A stretch of DNA of 64,000 nucleotides, from positions 248,001 to 312,000 of the forward strand of contig NZ_JAHOOZ010000001.1 in NCBI RefSeq assembly GCF_019075875.1, read 5' to 3'. Of this stretch, positions 17,838-26,361 are shown piece after piece; position 1 is the first letter of the stretch, and the number at the start of each line of letters is the position of its first letter. The position numbers were made by a program, and so were the translations under genes. Below the pieces are notes generated by a model that worked only from the letters and a program-made list of their open reading frames with translations, ran no database searches and had not been told where the DNA came from. The stretch comes from Novosphingobium sp. G106. Lineage in GTDB: Bacteria > Pseudomonadota > Alphaproteobacteria > Sphingomonadales > Sphingomonadaceae.

Positions 17838-18383
17838 ATGGCACTAATGCTGAACCATCTTGAAACGCTCTATCGTTTAGGCGAACGGGAGGTCGCGTTT
17901 GAGTTGGCCGAGGCGCTTGGCTGCGCGGTCAGCTATGCCGGGGCCAACGGCGATGGCGTCGATACGTTTCTGGCGGTCCGCCCCAATCCGGACAATCATA
18001 ATGTGCAGAGCAATGTGTTCTACATGTCCCAGGTCACGCCGGAGCAGCAGGCGCTCGAGCGGGAATTGCTGCGGCTGAGCGGTGAGGCCTCCGACCTTGC
18101 CCAAAAGTTGGAGAGCTATCGCCAGGCTGCCCGCGTGCGGCCTTATGGTTTGCCACATTTTTCGTTACGCTACGGGTCCGCAGACGAGATCGAGGAAGTG
18201 GTCGATCGGATCAACAAGTCTTTGACAAGCAGGCTGCCGGACCGGCTTCACCTCCACATTATTCGGCCCGGCGCCGAGAACGCGGCGGGGAGCGCTTCCA
18301 TTCAAGGTTTCCTCTACCAAGACGTGATCGTCTCGGGCTCGTTTCTTATGGGGCAGCTCATCGAGCTGCAAATTCAGCGCTAG
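17838..18383 (+). CDS. Uncharacterised cytosolic protein
   Basis: A 181-residue protein 14 bp downstream of the KstD-like gene, so probably the last gene of the operon. It starts MALMLNHLETLYRLGEREVAFELAEALG. It has no signal peptide or membrane segment, a charged helical middle (QALERELLRLSGEASDLAQKLESYRQAAR) and a beta-rich end. The pattern resembles a VOC/glyoxalase-like fold weakly, but I cannot name a family. Co-occurrence suggests an accessory role in the same pathway. Confidence 0.6.
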   Translation: MALMLNHLETLYRLGEREVAFELAEALGCAVSYAGANGDGVDTFLAVRPNPDNHNVQSNVFYMSQVTPEQQALERELLRLSGEASDLAQKLESYRQAARVRPYGLPHFSLRYGSADEIEEVVDRINKSLTSRLPDRLHLHIIRPGAENAAGSASIQGFLYQDVIVSGSFLMGQLIELQIQR

Positions 18384-18969
18384 GATAGCAAGCCGCTCAC
18401 AGTTGGCCCGCTCATGCTGATTGCACGCCAGCGACGATGATCTCTTTGGCGACCCGCGGCACGGTAAGAACGGCCGGACATGCGCAACTGTCGATGTTTG
18501 AGCTGACGACCGCCTTCGGTTGCGCTTGAAGGCCAGTATCCGCGGCCCTGCAAGTATCCCCAAGCACTGTTCTCAGCGCAAAAGGATAACATGTTACTCC
18601 TGAACGAATGTCACGGCAATCCTGAGGAACGGTCCGCGATCGAGAAATGTAAAATCCCTGAATTGACTGCCATAAAAGACAGCCCGACCAGTTATGGCCG
18701 GGCTGTTTAAGGTGTGGAGAGAATGCCATTCAAGGCAATGGTACCTTGCTAGAATGCCAAAATAGCATCAAGAGCAAAATGCTAAGCATGCTTTGGTTAT
18801 CAGCCTATATCGTGATCGCGATGATAGGTGCACCCCCTGGTTCCACCAGCGGGTCGCGTCACGGACGCTATTCCCCCGCCAGTTTCTCGCGGCAGCGGCG
18901 CGGTAGGGTGAATTGCTTCTGGTCTGCTAACTGGTCCGAGTTTGATTCGATTTGGAGCAAGCGTCTAAC
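18384..18969. other. Long intergenic region between two gene clusters
   Basis: No gene is recognised in these 586 bases. They contain a perfect palindrome TAACATGTTA at 18587-18596, a hairpin at 18679-18708, and an inverted repeat CAAGG-caatggta-CCTTG near 18733-18750. This is the boundary between the steroid-like cluster and the glycoside island and may hold old insertion debris. Confidence 0.45.
18679..18708. terminator. Hairpin with short T tract, likely transcription terminator
   Basis: ACAGCCCG pairs perfectly with CGGGCTGT across a 12-base loop and is followed by TTT. The hairpin lies between the last rightward gene of the steroid-like operon and the TetR gene at 18970. The short T tract makes it a weak intrinsic terminator. 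Confidence 0.45.
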
Positions 18970-19590
18970 ATGGTGGAGGAGTCTTCTCTGGTCAAAGCAA
19001 CGAGGGCTCGCTCTGCGCGCATGACGCCCGATCAACGACGCGACGAGATACTGGCGACAGCAACGCGGCTCATCTCTCAGTCGGGATTTAACGCAGTCTC
19101 TCAGGCTGACATCGCCAATGCCTGTGGCGTAGGTAAGTCACTGGTAACGCATTATTTTGCGTCTATGAAGGCTCTCCTGGCGGCAGTTCTCGATGCCAAG
19201 GACATGGGCGACTTTGCCACACTGTCGGACGCAACCTATCCGCCCAGCCGACCTGCTCCGGTGCGCACTTTCTTTACTCGGCACATCGAGAACAACTTGA
19301 AGCGATGGGAGCTCATCCGGCTGCACCGGATGCTGGACGCCGAGGCACTGGATCCCGCGCACCCAGCGCATGACTACTTTGTCGATCGCTACCGTCGGAC
19401 GCGGGAGGTGGCCCGTGACTTGCTGGCCTTCAAGCGAGATCCTGAGTGCGCCACGCAGGAGCTGTTGGCGTTTTGGCATGGACTGGAATTGGAATGGGTC
19501 CGCAACCGGGATCTACCTGTGCTGCCCATTTGGAACAGCTTTGCAGATCGGTTTTTTGCCTCAGACGCGCAGGGATCGCCACCGCGATAG
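18970..19590 (+). CDS. TetR-family transcriptional regulator
   Basis: A 206-residue protein with N-terminal HTH DEILATATRLISQSGFNAVSQADIANACGVGKSLVTHYFASMKALLAAV and an alpha-helical ligand domain. ATG 18970 is chosen; a TTG at 18952 is in frame. It stands just upstream of, and in the same direction as, a large TonB receptor gene, and probably controls that receptor and the following glycoside genes. Confidence 0.85.
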   Translation: MVEESSLVKATRARSARMTPDQRRDEILATATRLISQSGFNAVSQADIANACGVGKSLVTHYFASMKALLAAVLDAKDMGDFATLSDATYPPSRPAPVRTFFTRHIENNLKRWELIRLHRMLDAEALDPAHPAHDYFVDRYRRTREVARDLLAFKRDPECATQELLAFWHGLELEWVRNRDLPVLPIWNSFADRFFASDAQGSPPR

Positions 19591-19791
19591 CACACTCCCC
19601 TCATTGAATCGCGAGAAGTGTAATAAACACCGTTATATAACAATGATATAAGTTCATTCTTCTTCCAGAATTCCCTCGCGACTTGACGCGGGAGAAAGAC
19701 CCTCATAACGCTGTTGTCCGATCGGACAATAGTTTGATGTTGAGTCGATTTGGCACATTCCATCCCGACAGGGTGGAAGGCGATATGGGGG

Positions 19792-22323
19792 ATGATGAGG
19801 ATGAAAGCACGAATTCCAACCGGTAGCGAACCACTCCGTAAGGTCCTAGCCGCGGCCTTGGCTTCCGCGGGCATAGCAGCCCTTTGCACTCCTGTAATCG
19901 CACATGCGCAGCAGGCTGAATCGAAAGCAGACCAGCCTGCTGTAGATGATAGTGCCATCGTCGTATTCGCCCGCCGCGAAGCGGAAAACGTTCAAGACGT
20001 CCCGGTCTCCATTCAGGTCGTGACCGGCGAGACCCTTCAAAAGCAACTGATCACCCGGGCCGAAGATATTTCCAAGTTTGCCGCAGGGCTGCGGCTGACG
20101 AGCCAAAATGACAGCAGCGGCGGGTTGATCATCCTGCGCGGCGTTCGCTGGGCGCCCGGATCGGGCACGGAAGCAATTCCGATCTATTTGAACGACATCA
20201 GCTTTCAGCCGGGCGACGTCCTTCAAAGCCTGTTCGATATCCAACAGGTCGAGGTGCTGCGCGGCCCGCAGGGAACCATTCGCGGCGCCCCGTCAATTGC
20301 AGGCGCTGTAACGATTACCTCTCGCAAACCCGACCTCGATCAGTTCGGAGGATATGCGTCCGGTCTGCTTGGCACGCACAATCGCTGGTATGTCCAAGGG
20401 GCGATCAACGCACCGATCATCACGGACAAGCTTGCAATCCGCATTGCCGGCATGGTCGACAATAGCGAGGCCAATCGCGTCCACAGTTTGGCGCCCGGTG
20501 CCAAGGGCCCAAGGCTGAGAACCGAGAATATTCGCGCATCGTTGCTTTTTCAGCCGACCGACACATTGTCGATCAATGCGTCTTATCAGTACATGAAGAA
20601 CAGCGGCACGATCTATTCCCAGGTCGCAGGACCCGGTAGTCCGGGAGTTCAAGCCCGCAACATCCGCGCTAATTACAACGGGCCGGCTTTGCAGGCCGAC
20701 GACTACAACGCGGTATCTGATCTCGGTAGGGATGCAAAAGCCAGCCGGCAGCTGATCACGGTCAATGCCAGTTGGGACATCCTGGGCCAAAGATTGAGTT
20801 ACAACTACGGATACCGCCACGCGGGTGACGGTGGTTCAGCCAACGTTGACGTGGGCAACGTCGTGCCGGGGTTCGATCGCCGCTCAAGCGATGGCCCGCA
20901 GCCACCACAAGGCAAAAGCTATTACAACGTTCATGAATTGAGACTTTCATCGATCAGGGGCGGGGACCGTTTCTTCGATTATGACATCGGCTATTATCGT
21001 AATCGGGCCGAAGGCACGCCGACGCCAACATCGCTGATCTACCGGCCAGGCTCCTTTGGCTTGCCGGGCACCGAGGTTCCGGGCGCAGTCACGACGCCCG
21101 TGGATCGCTATGCCATACCGATCACGACCCGGATCAAGTTGGCGATCCGTAATGAATCGTACTACGGCAATCTCCAGCTCCATCTGCCGGGCGATACCGA
21201 ATTCAGCGGCGGCATTCGTCACATTCGTGACCGGCGCCCAGCCAACATCAACATCACCAGCGGCAGCTTCTTCTCGCTATTCAGGAATCCCACCGGCGGC
21301 TTTCTGCCATGCACTAGCCCCCTTTTTGGTGGCGCCATTACCAGTCCAGTCTATCCTGGCTATTGCGACTTTCCCGTCGCCGCGGGCGTCGCGTTCTCGG
21401 CGACCGAGAACTACAACAAGCAGTACTCCGCGACGATCTGGAATGCGTCGCTGTCGCACAAATTCACGCCAGATATTCTCGGTTATGCGACGGTCGGCAC
21501 CTCCTGGCGGCAGGGTCTTCCTGCTATCGCTAACACCGGCCTCCCGTCGAGCCTGCTGTTCCCAAATCCCGAAAAGGCCACGTCCTATGAAGTCGGCCTC
21601 AAGACGACAATCGACGGAAAATTGCGAATCAATGTCGATGTGTTTCAGATCGACTACAAGGGTCAGCTCACGACAGGCGAAGGCGTAAACTATTACGACG
21701 CGGTCAACCAGAATATCGGCACGACGAGCCTCGCCTTTTACACTAACGTCGACGCCAAGGTACGCGGCGTCGAGGCCGAAGTGAACTTCCAGCCGACGCG
21801 AGCAATCAACCTCGGCCTCAACCTGAGCTATTCCAAGATCAAGTCTCAGGGTGGGATCGTCCCCTGCAATGACCCGTCCAGGCCGCTTTCGCCGGCAAAT
21901 CCGATCAATACCTGCCCCTCTCCCAAGGGGAAGACACTAAATGTGTCGTCGCCATTCCAGGCTAGTGCGAACGGCAGTTACACCGTGCCCCTGGGTCCGG
22001 TTGAAGGCTACTTCCGGTTCAATGTCGATTTCCAGGGCCGCAATCCCAACATTTCCTCCTCGGCTCCGGCCCGCGGCCGCTCTGTAACGCCGACGCCGGC
22101 CTACGCGATCGTGGACCTTTTCGCTGGACTGACCGGTGGAGAAGGCGGCTGGGACGTCGGTGTCTATGCCAAGAATGTCTTCAATAAGAAGCAAGAACTA
22201 AGCAGTCTGCCACTAAACAATGGCGTATTCTCTGATTTCGGACCTCCCGGATATGACGTGATCAACACTACGGTCCCGCGCGAAGTGGGTCTTTCCGTGA
22301 GGTATTCGTTTGGGTCACGGTAA
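19792..22323 (+). CDS. TonB-dependent outer-membrane receptor
   Basis: An intact receptor of about 843 residues. It has a signal peptide ending HAQQ, a degenerate TonB box (IVVFARREAENVQDVPVSI), a plug with FAAGLRLTSQNDSSGGLIILRGV and QVEVLRGPQGTIRGAPSIAGAV, and a long barrel ending SVRYSFGSR. In-frame ATGs at 19792, 19795 and 19801 are all plausible. Sphingomonad receptors of this size often import plant glycosides or aromatic polymers. Its position ahead of the dehydrogenase and isomerase genes makes it the probable entry point for their substrate. Confidence 0.9.
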   Translation: MMRMKARIPTGSEPLRKVLAAALASAGIAALCTPVIAHAQQAESKADQPAVDDSAIVVFARREAENVQDVPVSIQVVTGETLQKQLITRAEDISKFAAGLRLTSQNDSSGGLIILRGVRWAPGSGTEAIPIYLNDISFQPGDVLQSLFDIQQVEVLRGPQGTIRGAPSIAGAVTITSRKPDLDQFGGYASGLLGTHNRWYVQGAINAPIITDKLAIRIAGMVDNSEANRVHSLAPGAKGPRLRTENIRASLLFQPTDTLSINASYQYMKNSGTIYSQVAGPGSPGVQARNIRANYNGPALQADDYNAVSDLGRDAKASRQLITVNASWDILGQRLSYNYGYRHAGDGGSANVDVGNVVPGFDRRSSDGPQPPQGKSYYNVHELRLSSIRGGDRFFDYDIGYYRNRAEGTPTPTSLIYRPGSFGLPGTEVPGAVTTPVDRYAIPITTRIKLAIRNESYYGNLQLHLPGDTEFSGGIRHIRDRRPANINITSGSFFSLFRNPTGGFLPCTSPLFGGAITSPVYPGYCDFPVAAGVAFSATENYNKQYSATIWNASLSHKFTPDILGYATVGTSWRQGLPAIANTGLPSSLLFPNPEKATSYEVGLKTTIDGKLRINVDVFQIDYKGQLTTGEGVNYYDAVNQNIGTTSLAFYTNVDAKVRGVEAEVNFQPTRAINLGLNLSYSKIKSQGGIVPCNDPSRPLSPANPINTCPSPKGKTLNVSSPFQASANGSYTVPLGPVEGYFRFNVDFQGRNPNISSSAPARGRSVTPTPAYAIVDLFAGLTGGEGGWDVGVYAKNVFNKKQELSSLPLNNGVFSDFGPPGYDVINTTVPREVGLSVRYSFGSR

Positions 22324-22339
22324 ATAGATCAGGGTAATA

Positions 22340-22380
22340 GGAGACTGCCGGTTCGTCTCTAGGTTGAACCGGCAGTCTCC
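22340..22380. terminator. Perfect 15-bp inverted repeat after the receptor gene
   Basis: GGAGACTGCCGGTTC (22340-22354) is perfectly complementary to GAACCGGCAGTCTCC (22366-22380) around an 11-base loop. It starts 16 bases after the receptor stop codon. The strong hairpin suits a terminator or mRNA-end structure, although a T tract is missing; an attenuator before the isomerase gene is the alternative. Confidence 0.6.
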
Positions 22381-22441
22381 GTCCTACATTGAATAAGTTT
22401 GTTGACGAGCGGGCAGGGTCCTCAAATCTGGAGTCCTTGAA

Positions 22442-23377
22442 GTGATAGACAGAAGGGCACTTATAAGAGGGGGCGCGAGCGCACTGCTTGCGTCATTTTA
22501 TTTTGAACCGCTACAGGCTGTCCCTCACCCATTTTTCTTGCATCATCGCCTTCCGATCGGCCTTCAGATGGGCGTGATGGGGCCCGACTTTCTAGCCGCG
22601 CCGCTCGAGACCCTGCAACAGATCCGTGCGATTGGTTATCGATCCGTCGAGGTCAGCGTTGCAACTCCGGATCCAGCCCTACTGCGCAAGCAACTCGATG
22701 ATGTCGGTCTTGCTTGTACCAGTGGCATGGTGGGCGGCGGTCCAGTCAACCTGTCGACCCCCGACGCATTGATTAAGGCGGCCCACAGCCTTCGTCTCAC
22801 GGATGTAGTGCTATCCGCCTTGAGCCCACCCGGAGGTTTCAAACCCACCAAGGCCACCGATATCATAGGTGCCTATGTCGAGATGACAACGACGCTAACC
22901 GCGGATGACTATCTGAAGACAGCGGAGCAGCTCAATCGTCAGGGTCAGGCGCTCGCCCGGGAGGGGCTACGCCTGGGATACCACAATCATAATTTTGAGC
23001 TGCGTAGGTTTGGAGATCTGAGCGGCCTGGAGATCCTGTTGCAGAACACGGATCCTTCGGCCGTTTCATTCGAGATGGACGTGGGCTGGATCACCGCGGG
23101 CGGCTTGGACCCGATACCGCTGCTCGACGCTCACCCCGGGCGCTTTACACAAATGCACGTGAAGGAAGTGGCAAGAGGGACTGCGCCTAATACGGTCTTG
23201 AACATCGTCGCCGCGCCGATTGGTATGGGCCAGATCGATTGGCCGCGAGTCCTTAGCGCTGCCCGGGCCCATGGCATCAAACACTTCTATGTCGAGCAGG
23301 ATCCTCCCTTCACTATCCCGCGCTCGCAGATGATTACCGAAGCGTTCGGTTACCTATCTCGGGTCCGGGCACCGTGA
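22442..23377 (+). CDS. Twin-arginine-exported TIM-barrel sugar isomerase/epimerase (module copy 1)
   Basis: A 311-residue protein starting GTG. It has a twin-arginine leader (DRRALIRGGASALLASFYF) and then a xylose-isomerase-like TIM barrel: GLQMGVMG, IRAIGYRSVEVS, GYHNHNFELR, EMDVGWITAGG, FTQMHVKEV, and HFYVEQD near the end. The conserved His, Glu and Asp residues bind the divalent metal. It shares the GYHNHN, DVGWI and HFYVEQ segments with the paralogue at 31001. Its place beside a pyranose-dehydrogenase set suggests periplasmic conversion of an oxidised (3-keto) glycoside. Confidence 0.83.
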   Translation: MIDRRALIRGGASALLASFYFEPLQAVPHPFFLHHRLPIGLQMGVMGPDFLAAPLETLQQIRAIGYRSVEVSVATPDPALLRKQLDDVGLACTSGMVGGGPVNLSTPDALIKAAHSLRLTDVVLSALSPPGGFKPTKATDIIGAYVEMTTTLTADDYLKTAEQLNRQGQALAREGLRLGYHNHNFELRRFGDLSGLEILLQNTDPSAVSFEMDVGWITAGGLDPIPLLDAHPGRFTQMHVKEVARGTAPNTVLNIVAAPIGMGQIDWPRVLSAARAHGIKHFYVEQDPPFTIPRSQMITEAFGYLSRVRAP

Positions 23378-23417
23378 CGTCCGAACCTGCCAACGGTCCG
23401 CACAATGGGAGCGGTAA

Positions 23418-23982
23418 ATGATCAATCGACGGACAATGCTGAAAGCGGCTGGCGCTACGGGCGCCGCAGGGACCGCCGAGCTGATCTGGAAACAAAACTC
23501 GGCTTCTGCCGCCGAGACCAGCAGCACCAGCACTGGGGAGGTGGCCCTTCGGCCTGATGAGTTCGCACTCATTGCGGCAATGGCGGAAGGGGTCATTCCC
23601 AAGACAGATACACCGGGCGCCATAGGGGCGGGGGGTGCCGGAGTTCTTTCGGCTGATTTTTGACGAGTGGTTCTTGAAAGAGCAGCAGGTGGCGTTCCGC
23701 TTGTCCTTGCAGTCTTACGATAAGCAGGCCCGAGAGCTATTCGGTCGCGATTTCGTCAAATGCAGCGCCTCTGAGCAAATGAAGCTGCTCACTGAATGGG
23801 ACAAGCAGGGATCGAACCCTTACGCGAGTCCGCCTCATCCTTTCGGCGAGTTCAAGAGGCTGACGCTGCACGGATATTATACGTCCCAAGTCGGTCAGAA
23901 CGAAGAACTGAAGACGACGATGGACGGCGCGGAGGACAATCCGAACGGCCCGGTCATGTACGGCATAGCCGGCATGTTTTGA
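23418..23982 (+). pseudogene. Gluconate-2-dehydrogenase-subunit-3-like protein, frameshifted (copy 1)
   Basis: The first frame (23418-~23635) has a twin-arginine leader NRRTMLKAAGATGAAG and the family motif ALIAAMAEGVIPKTDTPGAIGAG. The second frame carries on as VPEFFRLIFDEWF and ends GPVMYGIAGMF. The break falls in six G at 23630-23635; removing one G gives 564 bases, 188 codons, and a protein collinear with the intact paralogue at 32034 (DTPGAIGAHVPAKFDALL). This subunit carries the partner GMC enzyme through the Tat system and helps its assembly. If the shift is real, the downstream GMC protein has lost its exporter. Confidence 0.83.
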
Positions 23983-24015
23983 TGCTCGAAAATACATTCA
24001 GATCAGGAATTTCTC

Positions 24016-25704
24016 ATGGAAGATAGCTATGACGCAATCGTCGTCGGATCGGGCATCTCGGGCGGATGGGCCGCCAAAGAGCTGACCGAGCGCGGCCTGC
24101 GGGTCCTGATGCTCGATCGCGGCCGCATGGTCCGGCATGGCGAAGACTATCCCACCGAACATCAGCCTTCCTACGAGATGAAGTTCCGCGGGTTAGGTGA
24201 CAATCGCAAGTACCACATGGAATACCCAGGCCGGCCAGGATCGGGGAACGAGGCGAGCGGTCACTTTTTCGCGAATACACGCGATCATCCCTACACAACT
24301 GCCCCCGACCGGCCGTTCAAATGGACCCGCGGCAATCAGGTTGGCGGCAAATCCTTGATGTGGGCGCGTCAGAGCTACCGCTACGCACCCATCAATTTCG
24401 AGGAAAACGCTCTCGACGGGCACGGCGTGGACTGGCCTGTGCGGTATTCCGACATCGAACCATGGTATGATCGCGTCGAGCAGTTCATCGGCATTTCTGG
24501 GTCGGTTCTTGACTATCCGACGGCACCGGGCGGCAAGTATTTTCAGCCCCCGATGCCGATGAATCCGATTGAACGCGACATGCAGGCGCGGATGAGCAAG
24601 GCGTTTCCGGACCGGCCACTGACGATGGCGCGGCTTGCCAATCTAACGCAGGCCATCGGCGATGACCGTCAACCATGCCACTATTGCGGCCCATGCGACC
24701 GAGGCTGCTCAACTGGCTCCTATTTCTCGACCCAGTCCTCGACGCTGCCGGCGGCGATGGCCACCAAACGCCTCACGGTCATGGCGGACAGCATCGCTAC
24801 TCGAATCCTGACTAACGAAACCGGCGAACGCGCGACCGGTGTCGAAGTGATGGATGCGAAAACGCGCCAGAAACGCACCTATCACGCCAAGATGGTTTTC
24901 GTCTGCGCTTCGGCACTCGAAAGTGTCAGGTTGCTGCTGCTTTCCGCAAACGAAAAGCACCCCAAAGGCCTCGGAAATTCCACTGGCCTGGTCGGGAAAT
25001 ATATCATGGATCATCTGCTTTCCGACTTTGCGACTGCAACAACTCCTGGGCCCCAGATGCCGCACATCACCGGTGGCCGGCCAGGTGCTCTCTGGATGCC
25101 GCGTTTCAGGAACATTCGCGGCGAAGAGCGCCAAGACTATGTGCGGGGCTTCCAGTGCAATGCAGTCGTGTTCAACGATGACTGGCAGCGCGGTGCACGT
25201 ACGCCGGGCATCGGGGTGGGTCTCAAAAATCAACTGCGTCAGACGGGCGACTGGCATGTCCTGATCGGAGCATTGTGCGAGATGCTGCCTTCGCTGAGCA
25301 ACCAAGTTACTCTCGATCCCAAGGTCCGCGACGCTTGGGATAGCCCCGTGTTGCGGATGGATGTGACATTCGGACCGAACGAGCTGGCCATGAGCAAGGC
25401 GGCCGGGGACGACATGGTCGAGATGATGAAAGCGCTGGGCTATCAAGGCGTGATGCGTATCGGCGGCGAAAAGCCAGTTCCTGGTTCGCAAATTCACGAA
25501 ATGGGCGGCGCGGTAATGGGGCGCGACAAGCGGACGTCGGTGCTTGATGCGCACAATCGCTCTCACGACATACCCAACCTGTTCGTCACGGATGGCGCAG
25601 CCATGTCATCGTCTTCGCAGTCCAATCCGTCGATCACCTATATGGCGTTCACGGCACGGGCAGCCGCTTTCGCGGCGGGCGAATTTAAAGCGGGAAGGCT
25701 GTGA
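24016..25704 (+). CDS. GMC-family FAD oxidoreductase, pyranose dehydrogenase catalytic subunit (copy 1)
   Basis: A 562-residue GMC flavoenzyme. It has the Rossmann motif VVGSGISGGWAAKELTERG, GGKSLMWARQSYR, and a C-terminal catalytic His494 in QIHEMGG with Asn537 in QSNPSITYMA. A cysteine cluster PCHYCGPCDRGC occurs at about residues 218-229, where FAD-dependent glucose dehydrogenases carry a hinge iron-sulfur cluster. There is no signal peptide, so export would depend on the Tat-bearing small subunit just upstream. It most likely oxidises a sugar C3 (or C1) hydroxyl and passes electrons to the cytochrome c encoded next. Confidence 0.88.
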   Translation: MEDSYDAIVVGSGISGGWAAKELTERGLRVLMLDRGRMVRHGEDYPTEHQPSYEMKFRGLGDNRKYHMEYPGRPGSGNEASGHFFANTRDHPYTTAPDRPFKWTRGNQVGGKSLMWARQSYRYAPINFEENALDGHGVDWPVRYSDIEPWYDRVEQFIGISGSVLDYPTAPGGKYFQPPMPMNPIERDMQARMSKAFPDRPLTMARLANLTQAIGDDRQPCHYCGPCDRGCSTGSYFSTQSSTLPAAMATKRLTVMADSIATRILTNETGERATGVEVMDAKTRQKRTYHAKMVFVCASALESVRLLLLSANEKHPKGLGNSTGLVGKYIMDHLLSDFATATTPGPQMPHITGGRPGALWMPRFRNIRGEERQDYVRGFQCNAVVFNDDWQRGARTPGIGVGLKNQLRQTGDWHVLIGALCEMLPSLSNQVTLDPKVRDAWDSPVLRMDVTFGPNELAMSKAAGDDMVEMMKALGYQGVMRIGGEKPVPGSQIHEMGGAVMGRDKRTSVLDAHNRSHDIPNLFVTDGAAMSSSSQSNPSITYMAFTARAAAFAAGEFKAGRL

Positions 25705-25939
25705 TTCCGGTCTTCACTGGGATGGTCCTGAACCTGCCGAAGTGGCGCGGCCGCGCTGCTGGCTGCATGGCCAAGTCCGAGTTGCGCTTGGCGCTTGACC
25801 CAAAGGCGAGGCCAACTTCCACTGAGTTTCTGTGCGGCCACGCGCCAATCTCGCGGCGGCGGACATTTGTAGCCTACGCCCCGCCGGGTTCAATGAACTC
25901 AATCTCACAAAAATACCTGATGGAAAGCCAAGGTGCCCG

Positions 25940-26324
25940 ATGCGACTGAAATCTTTTATTGTCATTATTTTGGTCACCATAGCTTCGACCTCGGCGCAGC
26001 AGGCGGCCGTCGCGGCGACAGGCCGATCCGATGGGGAAACCGTGTTCCGCCAGCGGTGCCAAGCCTGCCATAGTGTCGTGGCGGGGGCAACCTAACCGGG
26101 TTGGCCCAAATCTGGCTGGCGTGGTGGGCCGCAAGTCAGCCTCGGCTCGGGCGTTCAACTATTCGGCCGCGCTCAAGGCTTCGGGCCTCACTTGGACGCG
26201 GGCCAATCTCGATCGCTTTCTGCAAGGGCCGGCGCGTATGGTGCCCGGCACGCGCATGGCCGTTGCATTGACCGACAACGCCCAACGTGCCGCGGTGCTC
26301 ACTTATCTGGCTGCACAGAAATGA
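25940..26324 (+). pseudogene. Periplasmic class I cytochrome c, frameshifted
   Basis: The first frame has a signal peptide (KSFIVIILVTIASTSAQQAAVAA) and the haem motif CQACH, and stops at 26094. The next frame continues without overlap as RVGPNLAGVVGRK and ends with the Met-ligand segment MVPGTRMAVAL. The break is at five G (26083-26087); dropping one G gives 384 bases, 128 codons, a standard 127-residue cytochrome. It would accept electrons from the GMC enzyme upstream. The 235 bases before it hold nothing I recognise. Confidence 0.83.
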
Positions 26325-26361
26325 GGCGCATTGGCACAGTGCCCCAAGGGGGGGCTTCCGC

